A program made the translations under genes and the position numbers. The notes beneath the pieces are model-generated. The model was not told where the DNA came from. It was given only the letters and a program-made list of their open reading frames with translations, and searched no databases. From Panulirus ornatus (Eukaryota; Arthropoda; Malacostraca; Decapoda; Palinuridae), in the NCBI RefSeq assembly GCF_036320965.1, contig NC_092250.1:11987100-12051099 (forward strand): a DNA stretch of 64,000 bases, written 5' to 3'. Below are positions 34,691-48,334 of the stretch, piece after piece (within the stretch, counting starts at the first letter, position 1; each line of letters opens with the position of its first letter).

Positions 34691-36640
34691 CTTCATGCAG
34701 ACGGTTTCTGCACCCTCCCACTTTACCATCCTCTTACACAAATCCACCACTCCATCCCTTACTAGCTACAACACCCTGAACGGCGAAATGGAATTGTTGT
34801 ATGGTTCCAATCCCTCATTTTCCGCTATTTTTCGTTTTCATACCTGAAGTATTGCTGGCACTTTCTCTTTTTATCTCTCGCAAATCCGTCACCAGTTTAC
34901 ATCTTCCCAAGGAAATGGAGACATTATTGGTATCTGTGTGTAAGGTGTCGTATTGCGTTTGGAGACTCCACGGTGTATCATCATCTCTGCGTCTGTCAAG
35001 TTCTTCGGAGTTTGTTCACACAGATTGATAAAGAGAGCAGCTGTTTTGAAGGATGAATTAGACATCTGCAAATACTGGATATATTTTAGTTCCACATTCA
35101 TCATTCATGAATCTTTCTCTGAAATGCTTTTACATTTTTCAATTCCTATCATTTCCCTTGGTGTTTTTATCATTATCTCTACATTTCTTTGTCACCATTT
35201 TGTTCTATTTTCATTTTTTTTCTAATGACCGACTCTTTCTTTTTTTCTAATCATCTGCGTAATCAAGCAAATCTCTCTCAAAGCTTCTTTCTTAATCTTC
35301 CTAATCATGTTCAGTTCTTCTGGATCTCTTACATCATCATTGTCTTATATTTTCATTATTCTTTTCCCTATTTATTCCATCCCTTACTATCTTTTGACGC
35401 GACGTTTCATATTCCAATAAAAATCCTCCTCTTTTGTCTTTGTCGCAGTTTTCTACCTCTATAAAATCCCACATACCACGCCTGCACGGGTTTGATTTTT
35501 ATTTCCACGAGATATATATCACATGTTGCGCTGCCAATATTTGTTTGGTAAACGACCTCCAGTTCCATCTACCGGCATGTCTGACGTGGTTCTTTTTATT
35601 TTATGACTTATCTGTGCGTTTCTGTTTGTCAGCGGGTGTTGACTAATGTAATTTTTACCACACTGATGTGAGTAATTTTTTTTTTTGCCACACTGGCGCG
35701 AGTAATTTTTTTTTTCCACCCTTTCTATACCACAACATCCTCGAAGAGACACAGTGGTTTGTTGTTGTTGATGTTGTTTGACTTCCTTTTATGTTCTTTT
35801 CCTATTCATTATTCCAGTTTTCTGTCGATAATGTAACCCCAGCAGTGCATAATCATGGACACTATGTAGTTTTTGTCCCTATTTTTTGTATCATTCATAT
35901 TTAAGCGCTACATGCAGTATGCAATAATGGATTAGCTTTTATCATCTAAATATCTTTTTTCCTTCTGTTTTGCCTCCTGGGCGCCATTTTGATTATTTAC
36001 AGACCTACAAATTGATATTTTGCCTTTACTGAAAGATCTCAAGAGTATCATGATATTTTTCATAATCTTTTGATTTCCAGAAACTGTTTTATAAGATTTT
36101 TCGTTCATTTCATTTTCTTTATACACATGGCAAAAATTTATCTTCCCGGATGGGACCGATGAATTTCGAAATGATCAGTACGACTCATGTTGTCTCGGTA
36201 GGGTTGGTCAGCGTCAATGCGAAAGAAAATTCCAAATAATTATGGTAACTCCAGCTTATAGTTATTTCCAAGGATATATGAAATCAGTATAGCATTAATT
36301 ATAGAAAATGACAGGAAATGTTACTAGCAATCGATAGATTACAATGTTATGAACACAGGGCTACCACGGTGAGGCCAAACCGATGAAAATTTTTCAAATT
36401 CCTTCGTCGGTCGTGTCATATTGCCTTACACTAACGGTGGTAAAATACATTTTTTTTCAACTTGTGTACATACGAATTGTACTTAATATCTGCACTTGTT
36501 CACTGACTTTTTTTTTTTTATTTTTTCCTTCACGCTCATATACCCGTTAGTGAAACACTATCAGTTTCATATATCTTCTTTAGTCATGACATTTAGGTGG
36601 GGACACTACAGTACCTTCAACCTTCAGATGTCCTGTTATT
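34691..36640. other. Unique DNA
   Basis: AT-rich and mostly unique. At 35643-35718 there are two to three copies of a GAGTAATTTTTTTTTT.CCACACTG-type unit of about 35 bp. No coding sequence recognised. Confidence 0.4.
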
Positions 36641-36641
36641 G

Positions 36642-36642
<1 letters not shown>

Positions 36643-36694
<52 letters not shown>
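36643..36694. repeat. (CT)n microsatellite
   Basis: A perfect CT tract ending exactly where a foldback element copy begins. Confidence 0.95.
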
Positions 36695-36698
<4 letters not shown>

Positions 36699-36924
36699 TA
36701 TGAGTCCATGGGGAAAATGAAACACGATAAGTTCCCAAGTGCACTTTCGTGTAATAATCACATCATCAGGGGAGACACAAGAGAGAAATATAAGTCAGTT
36801 GATATACAACAAAGAGACGTAGCTAGGACGCCATTTAGCAAACATGCTATTGTCTTAGACAATCGTGTTTCACTTTCCCCGTGGATTCATAGGAATATAC
36901 TTGATCACGCGCAAAATTGTGATC

Positions 36925-36928
<4 letters not shown>
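36695..36928 (+). mobile_element. Palindromic (foldback) element, internally deleted copy
   Basis: It carries the whole left arm (TATGAGTCCATGGGGAAAAT, AGTTCCCAAGTGCACTTTCG, CATCAGGGGAGACACAAGAG, TAGCTAGGACGCCATTTAGC) but only about 35 bp of the right arm (CCCCGTGGATTCATAGGAAT). It ends in the extra 3' piece TTGATCACGCGCAAAATTGTGATCC, of which GATCAC..GTGATC is itself a hairpin. It is followed by (TA)n. Confidence 0.8.

Positions 36929-37010
<82 letters not shown>
36929..37010. repeat. (TA)n microsatellite
   Basis: About 40 TA units directly after the foldback element. Confidence 0.95.
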
Positions 37011-37013
<3 letters not shown>

Positions 37014-37062
37014 TATAATTTTCTATATTTGTCCTTGCATTTCTGTCTGTGACTTCACTGAC

Positions 37063-37063
<1 letters not shown>

Positions 37064-37149
<86 letters not shown>
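37064..37149. repeat. Compound (GT)n-(GA)n microsatellite
   Basis: About nine GT units followed at once by about 34 GA units. Confidence 0.95.
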
Positions 37150-37154
<5 letters not shown>

Positions 37155-37848
37155 ACTTCAGAGATAAGTTAAGCTTTAATGAATCCTGTTTTTCAGTGTC
37201 ACACCTGCTAAAGCTTACCATCATATCGCCACCCAAACTTTGTTTTGCGTTTAGATCAAACCACCAACACCAGTTTACAACCTGACTTTCATATTTCATT
37301 ATTTTTACATGTAAAGTCGCGACCACTCTGTGAATGAGCTGATGATTCCACGTAAGGTGGCTTGCAATGCTCAAGATACACACGGCTTCGTGTTTACAGG
37401 AATGTTACGCGACTGATACCATAAATTAAGATGAAATATTGATATGTGACGAAAACCTCTGGAATCCCGTCCAGGTAACTTGTTTAAAAAAGAAAAATTT
37501 CCACATTTTTCTGTCAAGTTATGAAATTCTTGTTTTAGAGTCCTTGTGCTATTGAACTGAAAGTCATAGAGAACAAGTTATGATATAATATCTCCACAAT
37601 GAAATCTAAATTTCCTCTATGAATATATATCCCCACAGGCCTCAACGTAATCTATATGTGTTCTATTTCATTTTTTTATATCTGCGAGTTAATTACTGGC
37701 TATAATTAGTCACTAGTAAAGAGAAAAATGTTTGAGTGAGAAATATCCTACTTTTTGCCATGAAACACTGACGTCATTAAAAGGTGTTTAGAGAAGACAA
37801 GGCAGCCTTGTTAATGGAATGCGGTACCATCTGTATCAGTAACAACGG
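37150..37848. other. Unique DNA
   Basis: Nothing recognised. Confidence 0.4.
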
Positions 37849-37849
37849 A

Positions 37850-37900
37850 TGTAGTTGTAGCGTAGTGTCCCGGGTTCGAGTCCTTTCTGTTGGAGAGTGT
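37850..37900 (+). mobile_element. tRNA-derived SINE (type C) fragment
   Basis: A B-box-like CCGGGTTCGAGTCC is followed by TTTCTGTTGGAGAGTG, matching the context of the pair at 19385-19600. A short TA tract follows. Confidence 0.55.
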
Positions 37901-37911
37901 ATATATATATA

Positions 37912-38160
37912 CATCTTTTTCTTTCTTTTAAACTATTCGCCATTTCCCGCGTTAGCGAGGTAGCGTTAAGAACAGAGGACTGGGCCTTTTTTTGGAATAT
38001 CCTCACCTGGCCCCCTCTGTTCCTACTTTTGGAAAAAAAAAAAAGAAGAAAACCGAGAGGGGAGGATTTCCAGCCCCCCGCTCCCTCCCCTTTTAGTCGC
38101 CTTCTACGACACGCAGGGAATACGTGGGAAGTATTCTTAATCCCCTATCCCCAAGGATAA
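37912..38160 (-). mobile_element. SINE-A copy, complete
   Basis: Minus-strand copy. On the plus strand it reads tail first: TCTTTTAAACTATTCGCCAT, CCCGCGTTAGCGAGG, AACAGAGGACTGGGCC, an A-run, and finally the head complement TACGTGGGAAGTATTCTTAA. A short TATATA run lies on the tail side and a long (TA)n on the head side. Confidence 0.9.
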
Positions 38161-40200
<2,040 letters not shown>

Positions 40201-40204
40201 TAGA

Positions 40205-40350
40205 TAATCTTAAGGACCTGTTTGGTACAGTGGTTCACGTTGCGACCGACTTTTCTGACGGGCCTGGGTTCGAGTCTCAGGTAGACAGCCGGCTCACTGC
40301 CATCCCAGGTATTCATCCTCCTCCTAGAGTTGTTCGATAGATGGTTATCT
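40205..40350 (+). mobile_element. tRNA-derived SINE (type B)
   Basis: An A-box-like TTTGGTACAGTGGTTCACG and B-box GGGTTCGAGTCTC are spaced as in a tRNA. They are followed by the core ATCCCAGGTATTCATCCTCC and GTTCGATAGATGGTTATC. The core matches that of the copy 330 bp downstream. Confidence 0.75.
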
Positions 40351-40475
40351 TGCATAAGCTAGGATGTGTATATATGTGTGTATAGGTTGTAAAACCAGGT
40401 ATCCTACGTGAAGGGCGTTCTGTCCACGTAACACGCAAATAATAACAAATTCTAATCGCAAAAGTAGCACTCACA

Positions 40476-40481
<6 letters not shown>

Positions 40482-40522
<41 letters not shown>

Positions 40523-40527
40523 CACAC
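40482..40527. repeat. (AC)n microsatellite
   Basis: A CA tract with a few CG interruptions at its edges, immediately upstream of a SINE. Confidence 0.9.
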
Positions 40528-40740
40528 CGCGGGCCTCCCTGGCGTAACGGTCAATGTTACTGTCCATGACTGAGCATGGGCCCACCCAGGGTCAGGCCCG
40601 TGTGGGTTCAAATCTCGGGCACGGCAGTTGGACCTCACCCAACCCAGGTGTTCGTCCTCTCGAAGCTGTTTGATAAAAGGATACCCGGCTGAGGTTGGGG
40701 TCTGTTTTTGTGTACATATACATATAGGGGTAAACATATG
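40528..40740 (+). mobile_element. tRNA-derived SINE (type B)
   Basis: The head GGGCCTCCCTGGCGTAACGG has an A-box-like part, and TGTGGGTTCAAATCTCGGG holds a B box (GGTTCAAATC). The core CAACCCAGGTGTTCGTCCTC and TTTGATAAAAGGATACC follow. It is the best-preserved plus-strand copy. The 3' end goes into a TGTGTACATATACATATA region. Confidence 0.78.
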
Positions 40741-40789
40741 ACACGTGTATACAACACGTATGTAAAACTCTCTCCCCGTAAAACTAGCG

Positions 40790-40791
<2 letters not shown>

Positions 40792-40823
<32 letters not shown>
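40792..40823. repeat. (AC)n microsatellite
   Basis: A perfect CA tract. Confidence 0.92.
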
Positions 40824-40824
<1 letters not shown>

Positions 40825-41950
40825 TTAAAAACCAACTTTTGCCAACGGATGCCTTGTGTCTTCCTTCGTATACACCTTCAACCCTTTCGTGTTAAGACTC
40901 GTCAAGACCAAATTGCAGTCACTGAGCGAGCTTCATCAACACTGTTGAAATAAGATGAATTTGTGGCAAGAAAAGGAATTATTTTTTGCAAATTTGAATT
41001 CTAAAAGACTAAAAATTTTCATCACAGATTTGCCACAGGCGTTGTGTGGGTTGCCTGGAATGTCTTTTTGTCAAATTTCACAAACATTTAGCTGAAGTAT
41101 GGCTAAATAGTGCTAATGGATTCTGTGATCTTTGACTCTTGCATATTGACAGAGAACATTCATATCACAAATTTGACACACACGTAATATTGGGCTTGCG
41201 AAAAGACATATTTGTGCCAAATATCATGAACTCTGGCTGGATTATAGCTAAGGAAAGCTCTCTTCGTCCTATGAAAAAATAAAAGATAGAATACGTGAAC
41301 TTAGATTACGAAGTTATTCGATGCATTTTATTGGCCAGCTTGTTTAATGATGTCTACATGAATTATTTGGTTCCAGTTAGATAAGGTTGCATGGAATACA
41401 GATCTGAAATTAACATTTTTATTTTTTCGTGAGTTGTGTAGAGGTTAGGTTGGATGGTGTTAAATATCTAACAACATGCGATATTTTAAAACACTTAAAT
41501 CGATGAAATGGAATAAATGTCTCGGCGTATAGAATCGTGGAGTATTCCTACCTCGTTTTAAAGCCATCGACCGTTAAGATGAATGAATGGCGCAGAGCAT
41601 TGCTATTAGGAAGAAAAAGCACGTAGAACTAAGAAAAATGTCCAATTCCAAAAGAGGGAAACCTTTAGAATAAATTGGTATGAAGATATGTGTATAAATT
41701 CACAGGCAAACACCAGCAAAAAATTGGAAGCCCTTAAATTTGCATCATGTAATCATTGTCACCCAAGGTTCGTTGAATATTGAAATAAATCGGTAAAGTA
41801 AATTTTCATTTTGTGACAACACAGTTTGTCTCGCATGTCGTGTGCGTGTGAACAGCTCATTTTGACAAATATGTAGATTAGGAAGGCGAGTAGGCACAGG
41901 GGAGAGGTTTTAAGTTTTATTCCTCTAACGTTTCGGCTTGAAGCCATCTT
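40824..41950. other. Unique AT-rich DNA
   Basis: No gene or repeat recognised. Confidence 0.4.
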
Positions 41951-41954
41951 ATTC

Positions 41955-42756
41955 AGTGCACGCCTCGCACCCTCCTGCTTGTTCATGCACCAAGCATTTG
42001 ATCTAATTCTCTTTATCTTTACTTACCGTAACATATACCTACCTTATCATATCCTCAACCACCCTTTTTAAGAGTCCAAATCATTTCAGCACATCCTCTT
42101 CAGCTCTCAGCATGTTCACACTTCTTTCCTAACTTTATCATTTAACTAGATCAACCCTCCTCGCATAATTTTTTGTCCTGAAACATTCCATTTGCAACAC
42201 CTTCACCCTCTTCCGCACTCTGTCATCCAGCGTTCATGCCGCGCACCCATAATCTCGCATAGATACTTCTCATTACATACATTCCTCATTGCACTCAGAA
42301 CTCTCTCCCGCTCACCCAACCTATGGCTCACTTCATCTCCCATGGTTCCATTCACTGTCATGAACTCTCCCATGTATATGAAACACCTTACTTCCTCTAA
42401 GGGCTTTCCAATCAAACTCTCACCCCAACTAACCCGTTTCACTCTACCGCTATTCCTAATAACCTTTCTCGTCTTAACTTGCTCAATGGAAGAAAACTTA
42501 GAAACCAGCTTCTGCAGTTTCTCACTTGAAAAACTTAGGAACCAACTTTTTCAGTTTCTCACTTGAAAAACTTAGAAACCAACTTATGCAGTTTCTCACT
42601 TGAAAAACTTAGCAGCCAACTTCTGCAGTTTCTCACTCGAATCTGCCACCAGTGCCATATCATCAGCAAACAGTAACTGACTTCCCTCCCAGGCCCCTGA
42701 GCACAGACTTGCTATTCTCCTCAAAACCCTTCTATTCACTCCCTGACTCTCATCTG
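41955..42756 (-). mobile_element. Old RTE-like LINE relic, RT C-terminal half
   Basis: Minus strand. It has VSWGESLIGKPLEEVRCFIYMG (matching VNWEVSLNGEKLEEVKCFRYLG), then NGTMGDEVSHRLGERERVLSAMRNV (matching DGTMEAEVNHRVGEGAKILGALKNV), and further on the GCARH/LAEE-type C-terminal remains. The region coding for KLQKLV is disturbed by a tandem expansion of a 37-bp unit. A SINE-A relic begins directly at its right border. Confidence 0.82.
42515..42640. repeat. 37-bp tandem repeat inside the old LINE
   Basis: The unit starting CAGTTTCTCACTTGAAAAAC occurs at 42515, 42552, 42589 and (partly) 42626. The period of 37 is not a multiple of three, so it breaks the RT frame. It probably grew from the two similar short segments CAGCTTCTGCAG and CAACTTCTGCAG. 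Confidence 0.93.
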
Positions 42757-42895
42757 CGTGTCGTAGAGGGTGACCAAGAGGTGCCGGAGCTCATTATTTT
42801 GCGAGTGAAGGAACGGAGGAAGGAGCCAAGCGAGAGTTTATCCTCGAAGACTCAGTTGTTTGTTCCTGATGCTAGCTCGCTGTAGCAGAAGACGT
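42757..42895 (+). mobile_element. SINE-A relic, divergent
   Basis: Plus strand: TCTGCGTGTCGTAGAGGGTG, GAAGGAACGGAGGAAGGAGCC, then TCCTCGAAGACTCAG, a GATGCTAGCTCGCTGTAGCAG hairpin remnant. The CCTCGAAGACTCAG part is closer to the LINE 5' UTR (CTCGAAGGCTCAGA) than the common SINE-A copies are. Confidence 0.65.
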
Positions 42896-43560
42896 CGGAT
42901 CTGTACGAAAAAAGATATTTACATACAAACTTACATATACATATATGAATATATGTAAGTTTTTTTTTCTTTTTTTAGCAAGTTCGTGTTTTTGTTTTTT
43001 TATAAGGAATGCAGATGATTTCCTGTGATTCATGATATTATTTCAAAGAAAAGCTTCCGGTCCGACGTGTGGATTCCGTTGACTTGACCCAACCCTGACC
43101 TTCCAGCTCTACTTCGGTGCATGATGATGAGCAAGTAAGTACGTCCCTAGGAGTTACGGTGGTGGGATTTGCATGTCTTTGCCCCTCTGTATTGCAGATG
43201 ACCATAACTTTACACCAGCTGAATATCTTTCTTCTAAGGAGACACTCGCGCTTCCTAGACCCACTCTCCATAGGTGTGTGTGTGTGTGTGTGTGGGGGGG
43301 GGGTTAAGTGCCTGGTTCTGTGTGTGTGTGTGTACATACATACAAATGCATATTCAGGAACACACACACCTATATGCAAACACCTGCACTCGCTGTAACA
43401 CACAGTAGAGCACGATCATACACATACATACATAATTACACACACACGCACGCAGGTAGAGAGAGACAGTCGACCAGACAGAAAGATACAGACATACAAT
43501 CATAAACAGACATACAAACTTATTCTTTTGATGCAGCAAACAACGCTAAGTGGAGAGTCT
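42896..43560. other. Unique DNA with short (GT)n and (AC)n stretches
   Basis: Two GT tracts near 43275-43332 and cryptic CA repeats. No gene recognised. Confidence 0.4.
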
Positions 43561-43561
43561 T

Positions 43562-43563
<2 letters not shown>

Positions 43564-43645
<82 letters not shown>
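43564..43645. repeat. (CT)n microsatellite
   Basis: About 40 perfect CT units. Confidence 0.96.
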
Positions 43646-43648
<3 letters not shown>

Positions 43649-43696
43649 AACGGGCAGCCACCGACCAGGGCGGAATGTCACCGGCATTACCTGCTT

Positions 43697-43945
43697 GGCA
43701 ATGAGGACCCACCCAAGCAGTGAGCCAGCACTTCAGTGGCTGTCAGGCGTCGGTCCCATGGCCCAGGTGGCTGTCTATTCTTTCTGCCTCACCCGCACGT
43801 TGGTTTCTGGCTTTCATTCCATAGAGGTACATTCTCTTCATCTCATACATATGACACTTGACCACGCACAACTCGCACCACTCGTTCTCCGTAACTCTCT
43901 CTGTATATTTATTCCTGCAGTGAGCGCTACGCGCTAGCCTTGCCC
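43697..43945 (+). repeat. Dispersed repeat D (copy 1)
   Basis: It shares ordered blocks with 59815-60050: CAGTGAGCCAGCACTTCAGT, CCCAGGTGGCTGTC, TTTCATTCCATAGAGGTACATTCTCT, GACACTTGACCACGCAC, CACGACTCGTTCT-like, CCGTAACTCTCTCTGTATAT and GTGAGCGCTACGCGC. No tRNA-like promoter, open frame or terminal repeats are seen, so I leave the class open. Confidence 0.7.
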
Positions 43946-44136
43946 TTAAGCAATGTGTCGTCCTATGAAGGTCAATAATGAAGTATGCTTTTTTTTTTTT
44001 AACACATTTTCTGTCCCAAAATCCTTTGCGTTTATCTTGCTGCCGAAGTTAGAGATTTCGAAATGTATTTGTTTATTTAAGACAGCTGTTCTCGTCACCA
44101 CCGCATAAATATCTTGCATGACGTATCTTCTGCTTA

Positions 44137-44520
44137 ATTGAATTTCGTGTCTCTAGCCAGGAATTTCGTATCCATAACCCGGAATTTCGTATTCATGCCT
44201 TGTTGTTTTGTATCCATGCATTGGAATTTCGGATTCATGCCTTGTTGTTTTTCACCCATGCATTGGAATTTCGTATCCATACTCCAGAATTTCGGATCCA
44301 TATCCGGGAATTTCTTATCCATATCCCTGAATTTCGTATCCACCGGAAATTATTATCCACACCCCGGAATATGATATTCATATCCAGGAATATCGTATGC
44401 ATACCCTTTCTTTTTATTCATCGTCGGAATTTATTATCCATACCCCGGTATATCATACCCTTACCCGGGTATTTCCTACTCCATTCCCCGATATTTCGCC
44501 TCCATACCTCCTTCACGAGA
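44137..44520. repeat. Degenerate 21-bp minisatellite, about 18 units
   Basis: The unit is of the type GGAATTTCGTATCCATACCC plus one base. Since 21 is divisible by three, long frames are open on both strands. The minus strand reads a heptad M-D-T-K-F-x-x (44134-44343), and the plus strand a F-R-I-H-T-P-E-like heptad. Many substitutions but few indels are present, so the period is well kept. Confidence 0.88.
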
Positions 44521-44821
44521 AATCTTCGTCTCTACGCTTTACCGACCTAAAGTGTCCCAGTGTTTGTGAGTTCCCCAGACAGAAGAGGACATTAACTCCA
44601 CAACTTTTTACGTAACTCCTCGTTTTCTTTTCTCGCGCTAATCCCGTTCTCAAAAGTTTGATGCATTCTCAACTTCTCTGCGTCATTATGACCCTATATA
44701 TTTTGCTGTTGCGTCAGATATCACAGGATTTGCGGCATGGCTGTCAAGCAGACAAAGCTTTGTTGATCTTGTTTGGTTCTGCAAGTTATTTATTGACCAG
44801 TCGTTGATCCTAAGCTGTAAA

Positions 44822-44823
<2 letters not shown>

Positions 44824-44883
<60 letters not shown>
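44824..44883. repeat. (TA)n microsatellite
   Basis: About 30 TA units at the 5' edge of a severely truncated LINE. Confidence 0.95.
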
Positions 44884-44886
<3 letters not shown>

Positions 44887-45175
44887 TTTTGTGTGATCGG
44901 GGCCTGAACATGCAGGAGGGTGAAAGGAGGGCAAGGAATGGAGTGAATTGGAGCGATGTGGTATACAGGGGTTGACGTGCTGTCAGTGGATTGAATCAGG
45001 GCATGTGAGGCGTCTGGGGTGAGCCATGGAAAGCTGTGTAGGTATGTATATTTGCGTGTGTAGACGTATGTATATACATGTGTATGGGGGGGGTTGGGCC
45101 ATTTCTTCCGTCTGTTTCCTTGCGCTACCTCGCAAACGCGGGAGACAGCGACAAAGTATAAAAAAAAAAAAAAAA

Positions 45176-45178
<3 letters not shown>
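44884..45178 (+). mobile_element. RTE-like LINE, 3' end only (~290 bp)
   Basis: Starts directly after (TA)n in the codons for ILCDRGLNMQEGERRARN and keeps the last ~30 codons, the short-form 3' UTR (GCTGTGTAGGTATG junction), the terminal hairpin (about 45124-45152) and a poly-A tail of about 17. A second (TA)n tract follows at once. TA tracts on both sides make this the clearest example of a LINE inside a TA tract. Confidence 0.93.

Positions 45179-45224
<46 letters not shown>
45179..45224. repeat. (TA)n microsatellite
   Basis: About 23 TA units at the 3' edge of the short LINE copy. Confidence 0.95.
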
Positions 45225-45227
<3 letters not shown>

Positions 45228-45610
45228 TTTTTTTTTTTCAAACGTAAATCTCAGCAGTGGATGTATCCCGTAGTCACCAAAACACGTGCAAATGAATGCT
45301 TATTCTTTACCCAGGATGTCATAAATCAGTATTGAATTATAGATATGCTGCGGTGTGGCAGATGTTGCAGACGAGACGTGATAGTCAATACTGGAGTATA
45401 ACATGTAAAGCCACAGTTGCACTGTTCGTACTAGGAACTGAAATCCATACTTGAGCGAAAGGCATGTTTATCCGATAGGATGGTAACATGTAGTGGTGAT
45501 AGATTAGAAAAAGAGGAATTTCAGTAATTATTCTATTTTTTTTTTATCTTATTTGAGAGAATATTAATGAGATGTAGAAAAACACGGGAAAAAGCAGGTA
45601 GGAGAAAGGA
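45225..45610. other. Unique DNA
   Basis: Nothing recognised. Confidence 0.4.
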
Positions 45611-45611
45611 A

Positions 45612-45664
<53 letters not shown>

Positions 45665-45738
45665 TCGGTCAGTCTCGACCTGCTTTCGGATAGCTTCGAG
45701 ATATGGCCAAAGTCGGGGGCCTGGCACGTGGGGAGAGG

Positions 45739-45795
<57 letters not shown>
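45612..45795. repeat. (GT)n and (GA)n microsatellites
   Basis: (GT)n at 45612-45656 and (GA)n at 45739-45794, separated by about 80 bp of unique sequence. The purine-rich strand is the plus strand. Confidence 0.95.
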
Positions 45796-45797
<2 letters not shown>

Positions 45798-46370
45798 GAG
45801 TAAGACTGGGAGAGCAGAGCGCCAAAACGTGGGAGAAAGTGAGGAAGAAAGGAGAAAGGTGAGACATAAGTAAAAATGATATAGATAAACATACACAGAC
45901 CGCACAGACCTAAGATCCAAACGAGGTGGTCTGGCAAAGACTCAGTTACCCTTAAAAGCAGCAGGAGAAAAGGATAGCGAAGCAAAGGCTTTCTCCCCAC
46001 CCTCCACTCCTTCCGGGATCACGCTAGTCGGAAAACTGGAAGAAAAAAAAAATACCTTGCAGGACTAATAACCCCCAAAACGAAATGTTTATAACTGAGT
46101 CAGAAGGTAAAATAAACGTGTGTATGTCATAAGATCCGTCACCAAGGAGATGCATCTCTTTCCTTTTTGCTATAAAGACAATAGTAAGGATAAACCTCGA
46201 GTTCCAGACTCACGGCTTGCCTTCTCTCTGTTACTCCTGGTGTGGATGGATGATACAAGAACTCCTCCTCCTTCCCTTAAAGCAGGCGACATGTGTTGAG
46301 TGCTGTCATATTACCGCAGCGTAGTTAGGGTGGAGATCCGTCTCATTGGGAAGGTAGCATAACATATAAC
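45796..46370. other. Unique DNA
   Basis: Nothing recognised. Confidence 0.4.
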
Positions 46371-46373
46371 TAC

Positions 46374-46545
46374 GTTATATAGATTGATTAAAATAACATT
46401 TCAGTAGTGGGGAGAACAGGTGATGATCAAACCTAGTTTTGAAAACATTAACAGAGTTGCACTGAACGTTATGTCCAGGGAGTTGATTCCACGCCCCAGT
46501 AATGTCGTTGGTAAATATATATATTTCCTTCAATCCACATTTTCC
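46374..46545 (-). pseudogene. CR1-like LINE, C-terminal end of the RT polyprotein
   Basis: On the minus strand an uninterrupted stretch reads FTNDITGAWNQLPGHNV, then QCNSVNVFKTRFDHHL, ending in a TAA about 15 codons later (46374-46376). The pattern WN-x-LP...V...SVN-x-FK-x-x-x-D is the known C-terminal signature of CR1/L2/jockey-type LINE proteins. The stop position also fits. Upstream the match fades. This family differs from the RTE-like LINE that dominates the window, and it may belong to the same family as 50660-51845. Confidence 0.68.
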
Positions 46546-48334
46546 ATTTTCTGTCGCTCGTAGTAATTGTTCAGAAATGTTCAGTTTCGATGTTGTTGAA
46601 GACTTTAAGTACTTTGAAACATTCTCTTAATTTGCCCGGGAGCTGCATCTTGCTTCGCGAGAACACAGTCCATTTTCACAGTGTGTTCTTATATGGTTTG
46701 TTACGTAAAGAGAGTATCAGTTTAGTTCCTCTTCGCTACACTGCTTCCACTATAAGGATACCCTTATTTAAGTAGAAGAGCCCCAGAATAGCACTGCATA
46801 TTTTAGGTGGGGCCTAACTAGACTTGGTGGCAATATCACAGAATGAGAGTAATAGAGAAGGAAGGGGAGAGAGGGGAAGCAAGAAGTGCTTAGACAGAGG
46901 GAGAGGGAGATAGAGACAAGAGGGAGAAGGAGATAGTGAAAATATCAACTGCGCTTCCCTTATAATTATCTTATCAAAAACGGTTTAAAGCTAAGTTTAA
47001 TGGCATCGACCATCTGCGTGAATCATTAAGTTCCACGCGTATCATTGCAAATAAATATGTCTGTAGGAATGGATAACTGCTGCGTCTTGTGGTCTTTGTT
47101 GTATAATCGAAGCAATCTTCCTCCTCTGCTGAACATCATTGACATCTATGGTTGCTTGTAATTACCCAGTAGCAAAAATGTTGATCAAGCTCTTGTGATT
47201 ATTCTCGAGTCCATAATGCAACTTTGTGATCACTTCGAATATATTCTTTTGGGAGGAAAGATCGTTTTCTTTAATGACAGAACCAATAGAAAAACGGAAA
47301 AAAGTTGGATTCTTCGACAGAGATGTAGTTTATTACATCAAGAAAGATACGAAATACTGCAGGAAATACAGAAGCAATATTGATAGCTTTTTCTAGCAAG
47401 TACTGGGTAATGCATAGACCACGTAATCGATATAGACTTTAGATAAGACTTATCTGGGACGAAATTAGGAAGGAATTAAGGTGTTGTAATATATATGTGT
47501 ACCAGGAGACCTCAACTTAAGATAGTTTAAGAACCTAAACGAGGTATTAAGATGCTGAAGATTTCGGTGATGTTTTGCACGACAGCTCCCACGATTACTA
47601 TATATTTGATCTATTTGTGGAAACTATTTTATTTTCACGTTGGAGGCTCCAGTCACAGCCAAGAAGTCCTTATCACCTCCGGGTCTTGACTGAGATAAAG
47701 AAAAAAAAAGGTTCATGAGAGGGAGAAATATGAGGAAGAGTATTTCAAGGATTTTGGAGGAAGTGGAAAACCTTTCTTTAAGAACGGCAGGTTATAATGT
47801 TTCAGGCAAGACATAAACTTAATTTAGAGTCCGGTAATAAAGAAAACCCGCAAAAGAGTAATGAAATAGAGGAAAATTTGGTCGCTCGCGGGTAGTACAT
47901 GGTAGGGACTAAGAGAACATATGAAGAAAACTCCAGATTTTAATCTTATTGGCGGGAAAGACAGGAGAGTGAACCAATTGGCGCTTTCCCCACCCACCTC
48001 TTTCTCAGACTCAACAGACATGGGGTAGAAAGCTAAGACGGTCCACCGTGCCCTGCTCAGAGAATATACTGCCACGGTCGTTTTATGGGAAAGTGTGAGA
48101 GAAAGAAGAAAAAGGTGATTAATTTTTGAGGTTGGGTACTCCCGGGAGGAGGTCCAGAGTTGACGAGAAGCCAGTGGTGATATATTTTCAATTTGCTGTA
48201 AAATAGTATTACGTCTTTATTTTCTTGTAAAAGGATTTGTGTACTGTTAACGGTTATCCAGTCTTAATCTGAAGGTGTAAATAATCTTTGCACTGACTCG
48301 TGATGGGAATTTAGCCATCGTAAATATTGCATCT
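46546..48334. other. Unique DNA
   Basis: A GGGAGA-rich stretch at 46850-46940. No gene recognised; the region may contain further decayed CR1-like sequence upstream of 46545. Confidence 0.4.

Noticed and set aside
36847..37383. 178-codon minus-strand frame with SLSLSL and IYIYIY runs
   Set aside because: It reads through (GA)n and (TA)n microsatellites; the ends are not coding-like. The same reasoning applies to all similar frames in TA, CT and GT tracts.
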